Notes under the pieces: generated by a model
Databases searched by the model: none
What the model saw: the letters and a program-made list of their open reading frames with translations, nothing else
Told to the model about the DNA's origin: nothing
In this document: positions 11,629 through 21,240 of the stretch, one piece after another
How the letters are laid out: every line of letters starts with the position of its first letter
How positions within the stretch are numbered: position 1 is the stretch's first letter
Translations under genes and position numbers: made by a program
NCBI GenBank assembly: GCA_030536315.1
Contig: JAUNQF010000001.1
Coordinates: forward strand, 42,567-106,566
Direction of reading: 5' to 3'
DNA from: Coriobacteriia bacterium
Lineage (GTDB): Bacteria; Actinomycetota; Coriobacteriia; Coriobacteriales; Eggerthellaceae
Length of the DNA stretch: 64,000 nucleotides

Positions 11629-11704
11629 AGGCCAGTAGTTCAATTGGTAGAGCGTCGGTCTCCAAAACCGAAAGTTGAGGGTTCGAGTCCTTCCTGGCCT
11701 GCCA
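11629..11704 (+). tRNA. tRNA-Trp (CCA)
   Basis: The acceptor stem AGGCCAG pairs with CTGGCCT (11694-11700). The loop CTCCAAA places the anticodon CCA at 11662-11664, and CCA is encoded at the 3' end. The anticodon stem TCGGT/ACCGA has all five pairs, and the D-arm has the ordinary G24 (GTTC/GAGC). This tRNA should read UGG. It shows neither the G24A change nor the shortened anticodon stem known to let a CCA tRNA read UGA. It sits between rpmG and secE. Confidence 0.95.
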
Positions 11705-11734
11705 GTTTACTGGTTAGAATTGAAAAGAGGAAAG

Positions 11735-12187
11735 ATGGCTAAGAAGTCAAAAACGCAAAAGGCGAAGGCAGCGGCTGCAAGGGCTGCGCGTAAGCAAGCT
11801 CGCATTGAAGCCGAAAAAGAGGCTGCGATCAAGGCTGCTCAACCTCAAGAGGAAAAGGTTGAAGAGTCAAAGATCAAGAAAGTCTTCAAGAAAAAGGAAG
11901 AAGAGCAACCTCAGGAGAAGACTGCTGCTCAGCTTCGTCAGGAACGTCGTGATGCTAAGATGGCTGCGAAGGAAAACCGCGCGCCGAAGAAGCATGGCAA
12001 GATTGTTCAATTTTTTATTGACGTTAAGGCTGAACTTAAGCGCGTTACCTGGCCGGATCGCAAGGATGTTGGTCAGTGGACTGGCGTTGTAATTGGCGCA
12101 CTTTGCTTTTTTGGTTGTTATGTTGCTATCCTCGACAACTTAGTAGTTACTCCGATTTTGCTTTGGATTGCGAGTTTAGCCGGTTAA
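11735..12187 (+). CDS. secE: SecE preprotein translocase subunit
   Basis: SecE is the small clamp subunit of SecYEG. The family core fills the last 60 residues: an amphipathic V-K-A-E-L-K-R-V-T-W-P helix, then one membrane helix. Ahead of it lies an 85-residue Lys/Glu/Ala-rich extension of low complexity, giving 150 residues in all against about 60 for minimal SecE. Such extensions are common in Actinomycetota. ATG 11735 is chosen because AGAGG lies at 11726-11730; upstream in-frame sequence is inside tRNA-Trp. The tryptophans are UGG. Confidence 0.95.
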   Translation: MAKKSKTQKAKAAAARAARKQARIEAEKEAAIKAAQPQEEKVEESKIKKVFKKKEEEQPQEKTAAQLRQERRDAKMAAKENRAPKKHGKIVQFFIDVKAELKRVTWPDRKDVGQWTGVVIGALCFFGCYVAILDNLVVTPILLWIASLAG

Positions 12188-12203
12188 TTCGGTGGAGGCT
12201 TAA

Positions 12204-12734
12204 ATGGCAAAAAGATGATACGTACTAAATACTTATTCGGGTTATGAACAGCAAGTTTATAACGCTTTAATGTCTCGTATTGAGACCATGAATTTGCAAA
12301 AGAATGTTTTTAAGGTGCAAATTCCAATCGAGCGCGTTGCCGAAATTAAAGAAGGCGGCGAACGCGTTGAAAAAGACAAGAAGGTTTTGCCAGGTTATAT
12401 TTTGGTTCAGATGGAGCTCGATGATAGATCATGGGCTGCTGTTAGGAACACTCCTGGCGTTACGAGTTTTGTTGGAAGTGGTGGGAAACCTTCGCCACTT
12501 ACTCGCGAAGAGTACAACAAAATTATGCACAGAAGTGGCACGAAGGTTGCAAGCCGAACTGCTACTGCATTTGAAGTTGGCCAGACCGTTAAAGTTGTAA
12601 GCGGGCCGTTGGCGGACTTCGATGGCACAATTACTGAAATTATGACCGATTCTGGCAAGGTGAAAATTAATGTTTCGATCCTTGGTCGCGAAACTCCGGT
12701 TGAACTAAGTTTCAGTCAAATTGCCAAGATTTAA
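12204..12734 (+). CDS. nusG: Transcription termination/antitermination factor NusG
   Basis: NusG couples RNA polymerase to Rho or the ribosome. ATG 12204 with a GGTGGAGG ribosome-binding site gives 176 residues. The first residues are M-A-K-R-W-Y, where W is UGA at 12216-12218. This position is tryptophan in nearly all NusG proteins, so the gene is a direct test of the code; read with UGA as stop it would lose its start. The NGN domain (L-P-G-Y-I-L-V-Q) and a C-terminal KOW domain (V-K-V-V-S-G-P-L-A-D-F-D-G) are complete. Confidence 0.97.
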
Positions 12735-12747
12735 TTTGAAAATTAGG

Positions 12748-12784
12748 TTGGCGAACCCAAGTGGACAGGGGCTTCTTTCGCCAA
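12748..12784 (+). promoter_or_regulatory. Hairpin in the rplK leader
   Basis: An 8-bp perfect stem (TTGGCGAA 12748-12755, TTCGCCAA 12777-12784) encloses a CCC...GGGG inner pairing. There is no T-tract. It lies in the 87-nt gap between nusG and rplK, where L1 binds its own mRNA in many bacteria. Regulation by L1 is inference. Confidence 0.4.
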
Positions 12785-12821
12785 CAGTTGATAGATAGAG
12801 AATTGTTGAAAGGAAAAGACA

Positions 12822-13466
12822 ATGGCAGATAAAGTTGTAGAACATTTTATAAAGCTGCAAATTCCAGCTGGACAGGCTCAGCCTGCACCTCCTGTAGGTC
12901 CAGCGCTTGGTGCTGCTGGTGTTAATATTATGCAGTTTTGCCAGGCTTTTAATGCTGCTACGCAAGACAAAGCCGGCACAGTAATCCCTGTTGAGATCAG
13001 CGTATACGAGGACAAGACCTTCGACTTCGTTTGTAAGACTCCTCCAGCCGCTGTTCTAATTAAAGAAAAGCTGGGCATCAAGAGTGCTTCGGGAATTCCT
13101 CAGTTGAAATTTGTGGGCACGCTCACTAAGGATCAGCTCCGCGAAATTGCCGAAATTAAGATGCCTGACCTTAACGCAAATGACATCGAAGCCGCGATGG
13201 CCATTGTTGCTGGAACTGCTCGAAGCATGGGCGTTCGCGTTGAGGGTATTGAGATGAAGAAGGAATACGTTGCTTCGAAGCGTGTTGCTGCGCTTCTTAG
13301 TGGTAAGTCGCTCGAGGAAATTGAGCAGGCTGAAAAGGCTGCCGAGGCTGCTGAACTTGGTCAAACTGAGGAAGCTGCTGAGGGCGCCGAAGAAGAGGCT
13401 GCTGCTGAAGGCAAGGAAGAAGCCAAAGAAGAAGAGCAGCCTAAAGACGAGAAAAAAGACGAATAG
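12822..13466 (+). CDS. rplK: 50S ribosomal protein L11 with acidic C-terminal extension
   Basis: L11 forms the GTPase-associated centre. Residues 1-141 are a standard L11: the N-terminal [16 protein letters not shown] stretch, then the RNA-binding domain ending G-T-A-R-S-M-G-V. The protein then continues for about 70 residues of Ala/Glu/Lys low-complexity sequence, giving 214 in all against about 141 for the family. No internal stop marks the normal end, so the extension is translated in frame. Its role is unknown. Confidence 0.95.
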   Translation: MADKVVEHFIKLQIPAGQAQPAPPVGPALGAAGVNIMQFCQAFNAATQDKAGTVIPVEISVYEDKTFDFVCKTPPAAVLIKEKLGIKSASGIPQLKFVGTLTKDQLREIAEIKMPDLNANDIEAAMAIVAGTARSMGVRVEGIEMKKEYVASKRVAALLSGKSLEEIEQAEKAAEAAELGQTEEAAEGAEEEAAAEGKEEAKEEEQPKDEKKDE

Positions 13467-13541
13467 TCTTTTTATAGTGGCAGGGACAGTTTGAAAGCCG
13501 CAAACTTATAAGCCCGCCAAGACCACAAAGGAGATGATATT

Positions 13542-14216
13542 ATGGCTAAGACAAAAAACTACAAAGCTGCCCAAGAGGCATTCCCAAAAGAAGCAGTTCC
13601 TGCAAAAGATGCATTTGATGCTTTGGTTAAGGCTCCAAAGATGGGCTTCGACCAAACTGTTGAAGCGCATTTTCGTTTGGGTCTAGACACTCGTCAAAGT
13701 GATCAGCAAATTCGTGGAATGGTTGCTCTACCTAGCGGTTCGGGCAAGACTGTTCGCGTTGCTGTTTTTGCTGAAGGCGATGCTGCTAAAAAGGCGAAGG
13801 ACGCTGGCGCTGACATCGTTGGTTCTGATGACCTTGTCAAAGATGTTCAAGGCGGCAAAATCGACTTCGATGCTGTTGTTGCAACCCCAGATCAAATGGC
13901 AAAAGTTGGTAAGCTGGGTAAAGTCCTTGGACCTCGCAACTTGATGCCTAACCCAAAACTTGGAACTGTAACACCTGATGTTGAAAAGGCTATCAAAGAC
14001 CTTAAAGGTGGAAAGGTTGAATACCGCGCCGACAAATTCGGCATTTGCCATGTAATTATTGGTAAGCTCAGCTTTACACCTGACATGTTGCTTATGAATT
14101 ACAACGCTGTTCTTGATGCTATCACACGTGCGAAGCCATCTTCGGCAAAGGGTCGCTACATCAAGAGCGTTTCAATTTCCGCAACCATGACACCTGCAAT
14201 CAAAATTGCAGAATAA
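13542..14216 (+). CDS. rplA: 50S ribosomal protein L1
   Basis: L1 forms the mobile stalk at the E site and often represses its own operon. The 224-residue length is normal. It has the [11 protein letters not shown] segment, the conserved [11 protein letters not shown] loop, and the C-terminal [11 protein letters not shown] 13542 follows AAAGGAG. Its stop overlaps the start of map by one base, so the two are translationally coupled. Confidence 0.97.
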   Translation: MAKTKNYKAAQEAFPKEAVPAKDAFDALVKAPKMGFDQTVEAHFRLGLDTRQSDQQIRGMVALPSGSGKTVRVAVFAEGDAAKKAKDAGADIVGSDDLVKDVQGGKIDFDAVVATPDQMAKVGKLGKVLGPRNLMPNPKLGTVTPDVEKAIKDLKGGKVEYRADKFGICHVIIGKLSFTPDMLLMNYNAVLDAITRAKPSSAKGRYIKSVSISATMTPAIKIAE

Positions 14217-14962
14217 TGATTAACATCAAATCTAAAGAAGAGATTGACGCAATGCGCGAGGCTGGCCGAATTTCGGCCAAGGCCTTGCAGCTTACTGGTG
14301 CGCAGGTCAGACCTGGAATTTCAACTCTTGAGTTGGATCAAATTTGCGAGGAAATCATTCGCCTCGAAGGCGCAGTTCCAGCTTTCAAGGGCTACAACGG
14401 TTTTCCAGGTTCCATTTGTGCAAGCGTTAATGACGCGGTTGTCCACGGCATCCCGTCCGCTGAAATCATTTTGCAAGAGGGTGACATTATCTCGATCGAT
14501 ACCGGCGCCATCATCAATGGTTGAGTGGGAGACAACGCCTGGACTTTTCCAGTTGGTGAAATCTCCGAAGCCAAGGCTCGGCTTCTCGCGAAAACCGAGG
14601 AATGCATGTGAGCCGAAATTGATGCTGCACGTGCGGGCAATCACCTCGGAGACATTGGTCATGCGTGTCAAAAGCTCGCCGAAAGCGCAGGTTACGGCGT
14701 TGTTCGTGAATACGTCGGCCATGGTATTGGGCACATGATGCACGAAGAGCCAAACATCCAAAACTATGGCAAACCCGGCACCGGTCCTCTTCTTGAACCA
14801 GGTATGGTCTTCGCTCTTGAACCGATGATTAACATGGGCACGGCTGATGTTGTCGACGGCCTGGATGGCTGGCTTGTCTCAACCGCCGATGGCCAACCTT
14901 CCGCCCACTTCGAAAAAACCATCGCCATCACTGACGCCGATCCTATAATTCTTACTCAATAA
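14216..14962 (+). CDS. map: Methionine aminopeptidase, type I
   Basis: The enzyme removes the initiator methionine from new proteins. With UGA as Trp at 14522 and 14609 the frame gives 248 residues, the usual type I size. Visible active-site parts are V-V-H-G-I-P, S-I-D-T-G, G-D-N-A-W (metal Asp pair), G-H-G-I-G-H (metal His), A-L-E-P-M and H-F-E-K-T (metal Glu residues). Read with UGA as stop the gene would split before the second metal Asp. ATG overlaps the rplA stop (TAATG). map usually sits with secY-adk in the spc cluster, so its place after rplA is a rearrangement. Confidence 0.95.
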
Positions 14963-15011
14963 TCCCAATTTTTTGGTAAAATCAACCTGTCAAGCAAACA
15001 AAGGGGATATC

Positions 15012-18000
15012 ATGAAAACGAAAGTTTCTTCATGAGCGCTTGTTCTTCTTTTTTCGATGCTCATAATTTTCACACTACTATGTTCTGGAATCGCTTTAGC
15101 CTACGCTAATGGACCAGGCGATTCAGACTACGAAGACCTCTGGTCCGAATTCTTCGCTCCGAAAGCTGCCGAATCAAACCAATCAAATACGTCAAACGCC
15201 CTTCCAACAGGATTGCAAATTTTCAAATCTGATGGCACTACACAAGCCGATGAAAATACAGACTATACAGTTAGTGGCCTTGACGTCACATTACTAACTA
15301 ATGACTTAGTAATTAAGGGCGGCACTGAGGAAAGCCCTGTTGAGGCTAAAATTATTGTTGATGGTTTAACTAATTCAATTTCCAAGTTAACATTAGATAA
15401 CCTTCACATATTTGATAAGACTAACGAAAAAACACCATTTCAATTATTTGCCCATCAGGAAACGAAGACAACCCTGAAGATCCTGACTTTACTTTATCTA
15501 TAAAAAATTATTGCACAATTTACCAAACTCAAAACGATAACGGCCAGCAAGCATTAAATATCAGTGGTGGTTCTGGCAATGGTATTAACATCGAAGGCGT
15601 TAAAATCGCTGATAAGGCTGCTTCGTTAGAAATTGTCGCTCAATTTATGGACGCAATTTTCGTTCAAACGGCTGAGCCAGTCACGTTTTCTGGTGACATG
15701 GCTGCCGCAGTGTATTCTGTCCGGGATGATGGAATTGATTGAGCTGCTGATGGTGATCATTCGTCTCTAACATTAACCGATAACGTTAGTGCTGTTTTTG
15801 GAAGTGAACAGGATCACAAGTTTTCAGCAATTGATGCTGGTTCATTATACATCAATGGTTCTGCAAGTCTATCAGCGCTTTCCCGAAATAGGAGCACTCA
15901 AAATGCTCCAGTAATTAAAACGATTGACGACTTTACCGTTGACACTGAAGGTTTTGTTTTTGTTGATGCTTATAATGAATGGTCGTGGCAGGCAATTGAT
16001 TGCAACAAGCTTACAATTAACAAGTGCGACGAAGGCTTTACTGCTGTTGCTTGAGATTATCCTGCGGTAGTTTGTCATAGCGCTGATTCAAGCAATCCTG
16101 ATAACGGTGTATTTTCAATTAGTGACGATGCCGCGCCAAACGTTTACCTTAGTGGTGGCTTTGCTCCTAAAAAGGAGACTGACCATCGTGCAATTCGAGG
16201 TGCTTTCACCGTCCAATTTCCAGAAAAGTTTGTTGTTCCGGATGGTTACCTAATGTATGGAAGCGAATCCAAGTGAGATGAAATTACAAACATTACAAAG
16301 CGCGCAGTTACAACCTTCTCATCTGGATACGCGCTCGAAGCTAATACACCAGAATTTGATGTTTACACCCCAGTTATTCCTGACTGGAATGGCTTGGCAG
16401 AATCGAAGTACGCTCACAGTGTTGTTTTCCGCCAAGCTGAAGAGCTAATCTTCGTTCCTGGACAAAAGCCTGGCTATAATAATGCTGGATACAGAGATTG
16501 TTATAAATTTAAAGACACAGACATTTATTTCGAAGATTATGACCAAACAATTTCTATTGATAACATAGATCAGTGGCGAAGCCAAGGTGGCGCCGGTTAT
16601 TTGAATCCTCTTGGGATTGATTTTAACGCTTATAGAGAAACTGTTCTTGCCCAATGCGACTTAATGTTTGACAGAGGCGACAGGCCAGAAATCGCTCAGC
16701 TGACAAGTGCTGCAAAGACCAAGATTGAAAATTATCTTTATGATGTTTCACTTTCTATGTCAAGCAATAAAGCAAAGGTGGATGAAATTTATAATCAGCT
16801 TGTTGCAGATACCGATGCTCTTGCCTTGCCTGTTCCTGAGCCATGGATTCCGCCAACTCCTGTAGATCCTGAAAATACTGGTACTTCTCAAACTGGCGAT
16901 AGCCTCCCGCTTTGGGCTGGCATTTTGCTTGCGGCTGTTGCAGCTGCTGCCGGAATTGTTGCATGAAGAAAGCGAGAACTCATTAAAGCTAAGTTAATCG
17001 CGAACGGGTCTTCGTCTTCGGTAGCAAAATCTGGATTTATTGTTACTCTTTTCGCCGCCATCATTGTCCCAATTATGTTCTTGATGGGTCTTATTGTTGC
17101 AAATGCCGGAACCAACACCGAGGCGGCTTTGTCTTCGGAGGGCATAAACAATTTATTGTTTACCAACCCATTTGTTGCTCAATATAACGAAGGCGAATAT
17201 CCAGATATCACGATTACCAAAGACGGTCAGCCTGCCACTCCAGATGTTGACTACGAAGCTGATCCAACAACCAACAAAACAATTCTTATTAAGTCGAATG
17301 GTTTAACTGTCTCTGGTGGATCTGAGATAAGTTCTGTTGAGGTTAGCATCACAACCGCAAATAATGTTACTGATTTAACTATTAACAATTTATACATTAG
17401 CACAAACAGGGAATGAGTTGATAAATATAATGGTCATACATTAATTCTTGATTGGGTTGCTCAATCTGGTTCTGAAGCAAAGAACTTTACCTTGAATGTT
17501 AAGGGTAATAATAGTATTACTCAATCTAATTCGGAGAAAGGTGGCTGTGCAATTGATATTCTAAATGAACAAGGCTATGGATGCAATATTCATGGCGAAG
17601 CTGGCAGCATACTTAACACTTCTTCGGCATATTACGAATCTATATTTGTTCATAAAGGACCGCTTCAGTTCTCTGGTGATTTAAAAGCTAATATTACAGC
17701 TTACTCTCAAAGGTGTATTGCTTGGCAAGCAGAAGTTCACGATACAGATATACTTGCTCTTACTGATAACGTTGACGTTACTTGTGTTGCTTCGCACAGT
17801 CAAAATTATTCTGCTGTTCAAGCTGGTGATCTAGCTGTTCTTAATAAAGCAAGTTTTGAAGCATATAACAATAATGGAAGAAGTAGAGATATTCCTACAG
17901 TTGATGTTAGGTACTATTTTGGAATAAATACAACTGGAAATGTTACAGTAGGTAATGTAAATCAAGGTTCTTGGCAAGCTATTAAGTGCAGGACTTTATC

Positions 18001-18757
18001 AATTCTAAATTGCGAAAACTTCTTTGCGTTTTCGTCAGATTACACTGCAGTTGAATGCACGAATGCGCTAACAATTCAAACACCTAATGTTGTATTTTGC
18101 GGTGAATATAATCGTGAGCTAACTCAAAATCATGCGCGAAGAGGTGCAATTACGGTTGACGATCCTACTAAAGTATACATCTCACCAGACATAATGGCTT
18201 TCGGAAGTCAAGCGGCTTATGATCCATCGAATCCAACTAATCTTGCTTTCTTGGTTAGGACTGCCGGCGATGATGTTGCCGAAACCGATAAACTTTACAC
18301 GCCAGCAGTTTGTGACGGTAATATCGCAACTATCGCAAAAACAATTTCTTTTAAGCAGGCTGCACATAGTTTAGAACTTGTTCATGGCGTCGCGCCTACA
18401 TATACAACGCCTGGTTATAAGGATTACTATTATTGCAAAGATTGTGGTTTTTATTACGAAGATGTTCAAGGTACAAGCAGAATTGTTTTTATTGAAGAAT
18501 GGATGTCACCTTGGGGTAATGGTTATATACCTGCGCTTGGTGAGGGTTTCGAGCCTTATCGCGCGAAGATGATTGAGGCTTGCAATAACATGTATATAAG
18601 GGCTGATGTACCAGAGATTCATGTGTTGGTTGAAACTGCGCAAACTCTAATCAGCGGCTATACATATAACGAAGCTGAGTCCATGGCTGCAAACAAAGCC
18701 ATGCTTGACAAAGTATATTATCAGTTGCTGGACAAAGTTAACAACATTCAGCTTTAA
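15012..18757 (+). CDS. Two-domain surface polyprotein with internal sorting signal (one frameshift)
   Basis: ATG 15012 (AAGGGGA upstream) starts a signal peptide whose eighth residue is a UGA Trp, with a likely cut after A-L-A-Y-A. Domain A follows, then Q-T-G-D (16889-16900), helix 1, W-R-K-R-E-L with W as UGA at 16964, a basic loop, helix 2 and A-N-A (ends 17107), then domain B to TAA 18757. A and B are homologous. Each has a beta-rich part (D-L-T-I-N-N-L-Y-I-S in B) resembling Cthe_2159-type beta-helix carbohydrate-binding proteins, and a short helical C-terminal region. B keeps the H-S-L ... C-x-x-C-G module of clostridial-type surface proteins. B has no sorting signal of its own. The frame changes once, between 15425 and about 15460. 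If the shift is an error or is bypassed, the product is about 1248 residues; otherwise domain A is truncated. Confidence 0.75.
15425..15460 (+). other. Frameshift site in domain A of the surface polyprotein
   Basis: The frame from ATG 15012 hits TAA at 15501. The frame two bases over is open from 15425 and matches domain B onward (P-S-G-N-E-D-N ... F-T-L-S-I). One missing base explains it. The best place is the run of six A at 15427-15432, where a seventh A gives N-T-I-S-I-I-C-P-S-G-N, similar to the domain B counterpart. A lost C near 15449-15453 is the alternative. Sequencing error, a real mutation or transcript slippage are all possible. Confidence 0.8.
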
Positions 18758-18780
18758 TTCGCTGATTTAATTAAATTTAG

Positions 18781-18815
18781 AATCGAGGACTTCAATTTGG
18801 GGTCCTCGATTTTAT
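18781..18815 (+). terminator. Rho-independent terminator of the polyprotein gene
   Basis: A perfect stem (AATCGAGGAC 18781-18790, GTCCTCGATT 18802-18811) with an 11-nt loop is followed by T-rich sequence, 23 nt after the stop. Confidence 0.85.
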
Positions 18816-18892
18816 TTAATTTCTAGAATGGCAATAATGTAATTTTATAAGGTTGTAATTCCTATTTATTATTTTGTGATAAAATTATATTT

Positions 18893-19246
18893 ATGGATGA
18901 TAGAAGAGGAATAATTCTTGATAAAAATGTTGGCTTAGATGACTTAAAGTCTTTTGAGCCGAAGTTTTTTCCTGACTTTATTAAGTTTGTTATTAATCCT
19001 AAAACTAATAAGGTCAATATTGGCATGGCTGTTCATGCAGCTTGTCTTCCAGAAATGGGCGAGAAAGAAGACCTGATCGGCGGTAATATTTTCTTCAATG
19101 ATGGTCACGTTGTTTGAGAGTCTACTTTGAATATTAATAAAGGCAAAGAACATGATCCAAATAATAGAAGAATTGTTATTGACGAAGAATCTATTGAGCA
19201 GTTCAACCAAACTTTAAAGGCGTGAGTAAATTTAGAAAATGACTAG
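18893..19246 (+). CDS. DUF5674-like small protein
   Basis: The frame from ATG 18893 to TAG 19246 gives 117 residues with UGA Trp at 19115 and 19222. The middle resembles DUF5674 as I remember it: a hydrophobic V-I-N-P-K-T strand, a G-M-A-V-H-A stretch, a G-G-N-I-F-F strand and an I-N-I/L-N-I segment (L-N-I-N-K). The family's function is unknown. The start lies only 7 nt after a TAAAAT -10 element (18880-18885) with no ribosome-binding site, so the mRNA may be leaderless. It overlaps the next gene by 8 nt. Confidence 0.6.
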
Positions 19247-19622
19247 TGAAATTCAAAATATATCTTTAAACGATTATTTGAAACAAGATTTTCCTCTTAA
19301 GAATTTTGATGACGCATATATTGATGAGTGAAATAATCGAAGCTTTTTCGCTCAAATGCTTGATGCGTGAGGAGAGATGAATTACACGTTACAATCTTTT
19401 GAAAATAAAGACAACGAAGACGTAATCATCCAGCATCTTAATTCTTTGCATGACGTTTGTTGCTTGTTTTATAACAATCCCAACAATCTTGATGGCGAAA
19501 AAGAATCACTAAAAATTGCTGAATGAGAATTTAACAATTATGTAACGGGTAAAACTAACGATTCGTCATGTATTAAGTGATTCAACCAATGAAACAACGA
19601 CATCAACTATGATTTTATTTAA
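19239..19622 (+). CDS. Small acidic protein of unknown function with five UGA codons
   Basis: ATG 19239 to TAA 19622 gives 127 residues. All five tryptophans (D-E-W-N, D-A-W-G, A-E-W-E, K-W-F, Q-W-N-N) are UGA, so the gene is invisible under the standard code. The sequence is rich in Asp, Asn and Glu, with no signal peptide or membrane helix, and I do not recognise a family. It overlaps the end of the DUF5674-like gene and precedes the gene at 19641 by 18 nt, so the three are probably one transcript. Size, acidity and context would fit an immunity or antitoxin-type protein, but nothing shows this directly. Confidence 0.65.
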
Positions 19623-19640
19623 TTTTAATAGGAATTTATA

Positions 19641-20387
19641 TTGAATTCTATTATTGAAAATATTAAAAAGGTTTTTTCGGATAATGAAATAGGCTACAAC
19701 AATATCTCTGACTTTCAACGTAGGAATGCTCTTGTAAATTTTGTAAAAGATACCGAAACTTATATTAAGAGAAATTGCCATAATGCAGTAAATGAGAATC
19801 TTAAAGCTTTAATAAAGTTTTTTACTATAGGAATTCAATCAGATATTAATATTTATTGTTTTGCAGACGATAAACCTGGTGTAATTCTAAAAGATCTTCA
19901 GCCAATTATTCTTGCTAGTTTATATCCGGATGTTAATAATCATTGAGAGCTTGTTAAGTGTAATATTAATGTTGATATAGTTAGCGATCCTGTTATTACA
20001 AATATTTGAAATCGAGAAAGACAGTTTGATAATTTTTATAATAAAATAGGAAAAATAAATCAAAATCCATTTGATGGTTATAAAAATAATCACAAAACAA
20101 ATATTTGAGCATATAAATATCTTCCTATAGGTCTTGTATTTGTTTATAATGGCAATCACTCTGTAAATTCAGCTATTATTCATAATGAAGGATCTTTCTT
20201 GTGTGAAAATTGTATAGATGTTAGTCCTTTATTTCATGATTATAGTTTTGACGGAATTGATTATTTGTACAACAATAAGAAAATAATGAATGAATATCTT
20301 CATAGTGGTTCTAAGCCATTTAATGATAAGTTTGGTTATTTATTTGAGTTGGGAAAGTTACTACACAAATACAATATAACCTTTTAA
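19641..20387 (+). CDS. Hypothetical protein, DUF6710-like
   Basis: TTG 19641 is chosen because it directly follows a TAGGAA-like site and no ATG is available near the start. With UGA Trp at 19944, 20007 and 20106 the length is 248 residues. The C-terminal part (N-P-F-D-G, then P-I-G-L-V-F-V and N-G-N-H-S-V) resembles DUF6710 proteins in my memory; this is a weak call. No membrane helix is seen. It is AT-rich like its neighbours and ends about 100 nt before a minus-strand gene. Confidence 0.6.
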
Positions 20388-20486
20388 TTATTTAGTACTA
20401 TATTGTGTCAAATATTTGTAAACTTTTTACTTTACCTATTTTCTTGATAAAATTGAAGAATAACATATATTATTCACCCAAATAAA

Positions 20487-21098
20487 TTAATTGTTGATGT
20501 TAATATCTATATTATTAAAAAAATTTAAAATGGAATTTTTAAGTTTTTCGTCCTCGATTTTTTCGATGAGAGGCATTAGCTCCTCAGGATTTTGCGGCGG
20601 CACAAGCTTTTGCTCGTTTTCTTTTTGCGTCGTGATGTTCTTCTTCATCAAGTCAACATCGTTTTTGTAAGGGAAGCGCTTGCGCATTTGAAACTTCGAC
20701 GAATAAAGTTCAAGCTTGTCGAGGCGCTCGCCCTGATCATTGAACCAAAGCTTAATCATTTCCTGGCGAGAATCCAAATCTGCATAAACAGTGCTATCAC
20801 AAGTGTAAATTAGTAGCTTCTTGATCATCTTCGCGCCTGGCTGAGCCTTCTTCAGCATGCCCTTATCGGCCTCGTTCAAAATGTAAACCGCATTAATATT
20901 TTGCAAAACCAAAAAAGCCGAAGCCCCATACAGGTGGTTCGCGCACTCCTTAAACATGTTTTGAACCTTGGCTGTGCGGAAAGCCTTTTTCGAAGCTTCG
21001 TCGCTCTCGTCAATTTCATGCAAAAGCGAATTAATGCCAACCCCCAGCGGCACCCTCTTGCCCTTGCGCAAATCACTATTTTCATACGGATTTTCCAT
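20487..21098 (-). CDS. DUF721/DciA-like protein
   Basis: 203 residues with no UGA. The central region (A-V-Y-I-L, then L-L-I-Y-T-C-D-S-T-V-Y-A-D-L-D-S-R-Q-E-M-I) has the strand and helix pattern of the DUF721 domain found in DciA helicase-loader relatives. It is followed by R-K-R-F-P-Y, as in actinobacterial versions. The charged C-terminal tail is not recognised. Its base composition is closer to the core genes than to the AT-rich genes around it, so the accessory genes may have been inserted beside it. A role in replication is only inferred. Confidence 0.55.
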   Translation of the reverse strand: MENPYENSDLRKGKRVPLGVGINSLLHEIDESDEASKKAFRTAKVQNMFKECANHLYGASAFLVLQNINAVYILNEADKGMLKKAQPGAKMIKKLLIYTCDSTVYADLDSRQEMIKLWFNDQGERLDKLELYSSKFQMRKRFPYKNDVDLMKKNITTQKENEQKLVPPQNPEELMPLIEKIEDEKLKNSILNFFNNIDININN

Positions 21099-21184
21099 AC
21101 CCCAAGTTTACCATAACCTGAAAATACGCTCAGAGCAAAATTTCATGCCATATAAAAAGTTCTGAGTTTAAATTAGAACTAATG

Positions 21185-21217
21185 TTGACACAAATCAGCC
21201 TAATGTGTATAATACAC
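21185..21217 (+). promoter_or_regulatory. Consensus promoter with palindromic operator of the toxin-antitoxin pair
   Basis: TTGACA (21185-21190), a 17-nt spacer and TATAAT (21208-21213) is a perfect vegetative promoter. The -10 sits inside a perfect palindrome, GTGTATAATACAC (21205-21217). A ribbon-helix-helix antitoxin bound there would block RNA polymerase, the usual TA autoregulation. Confidence 0.8.
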
Positions 21218-21240
21218 ACCGTAAGTATTTTGGAGGAATA

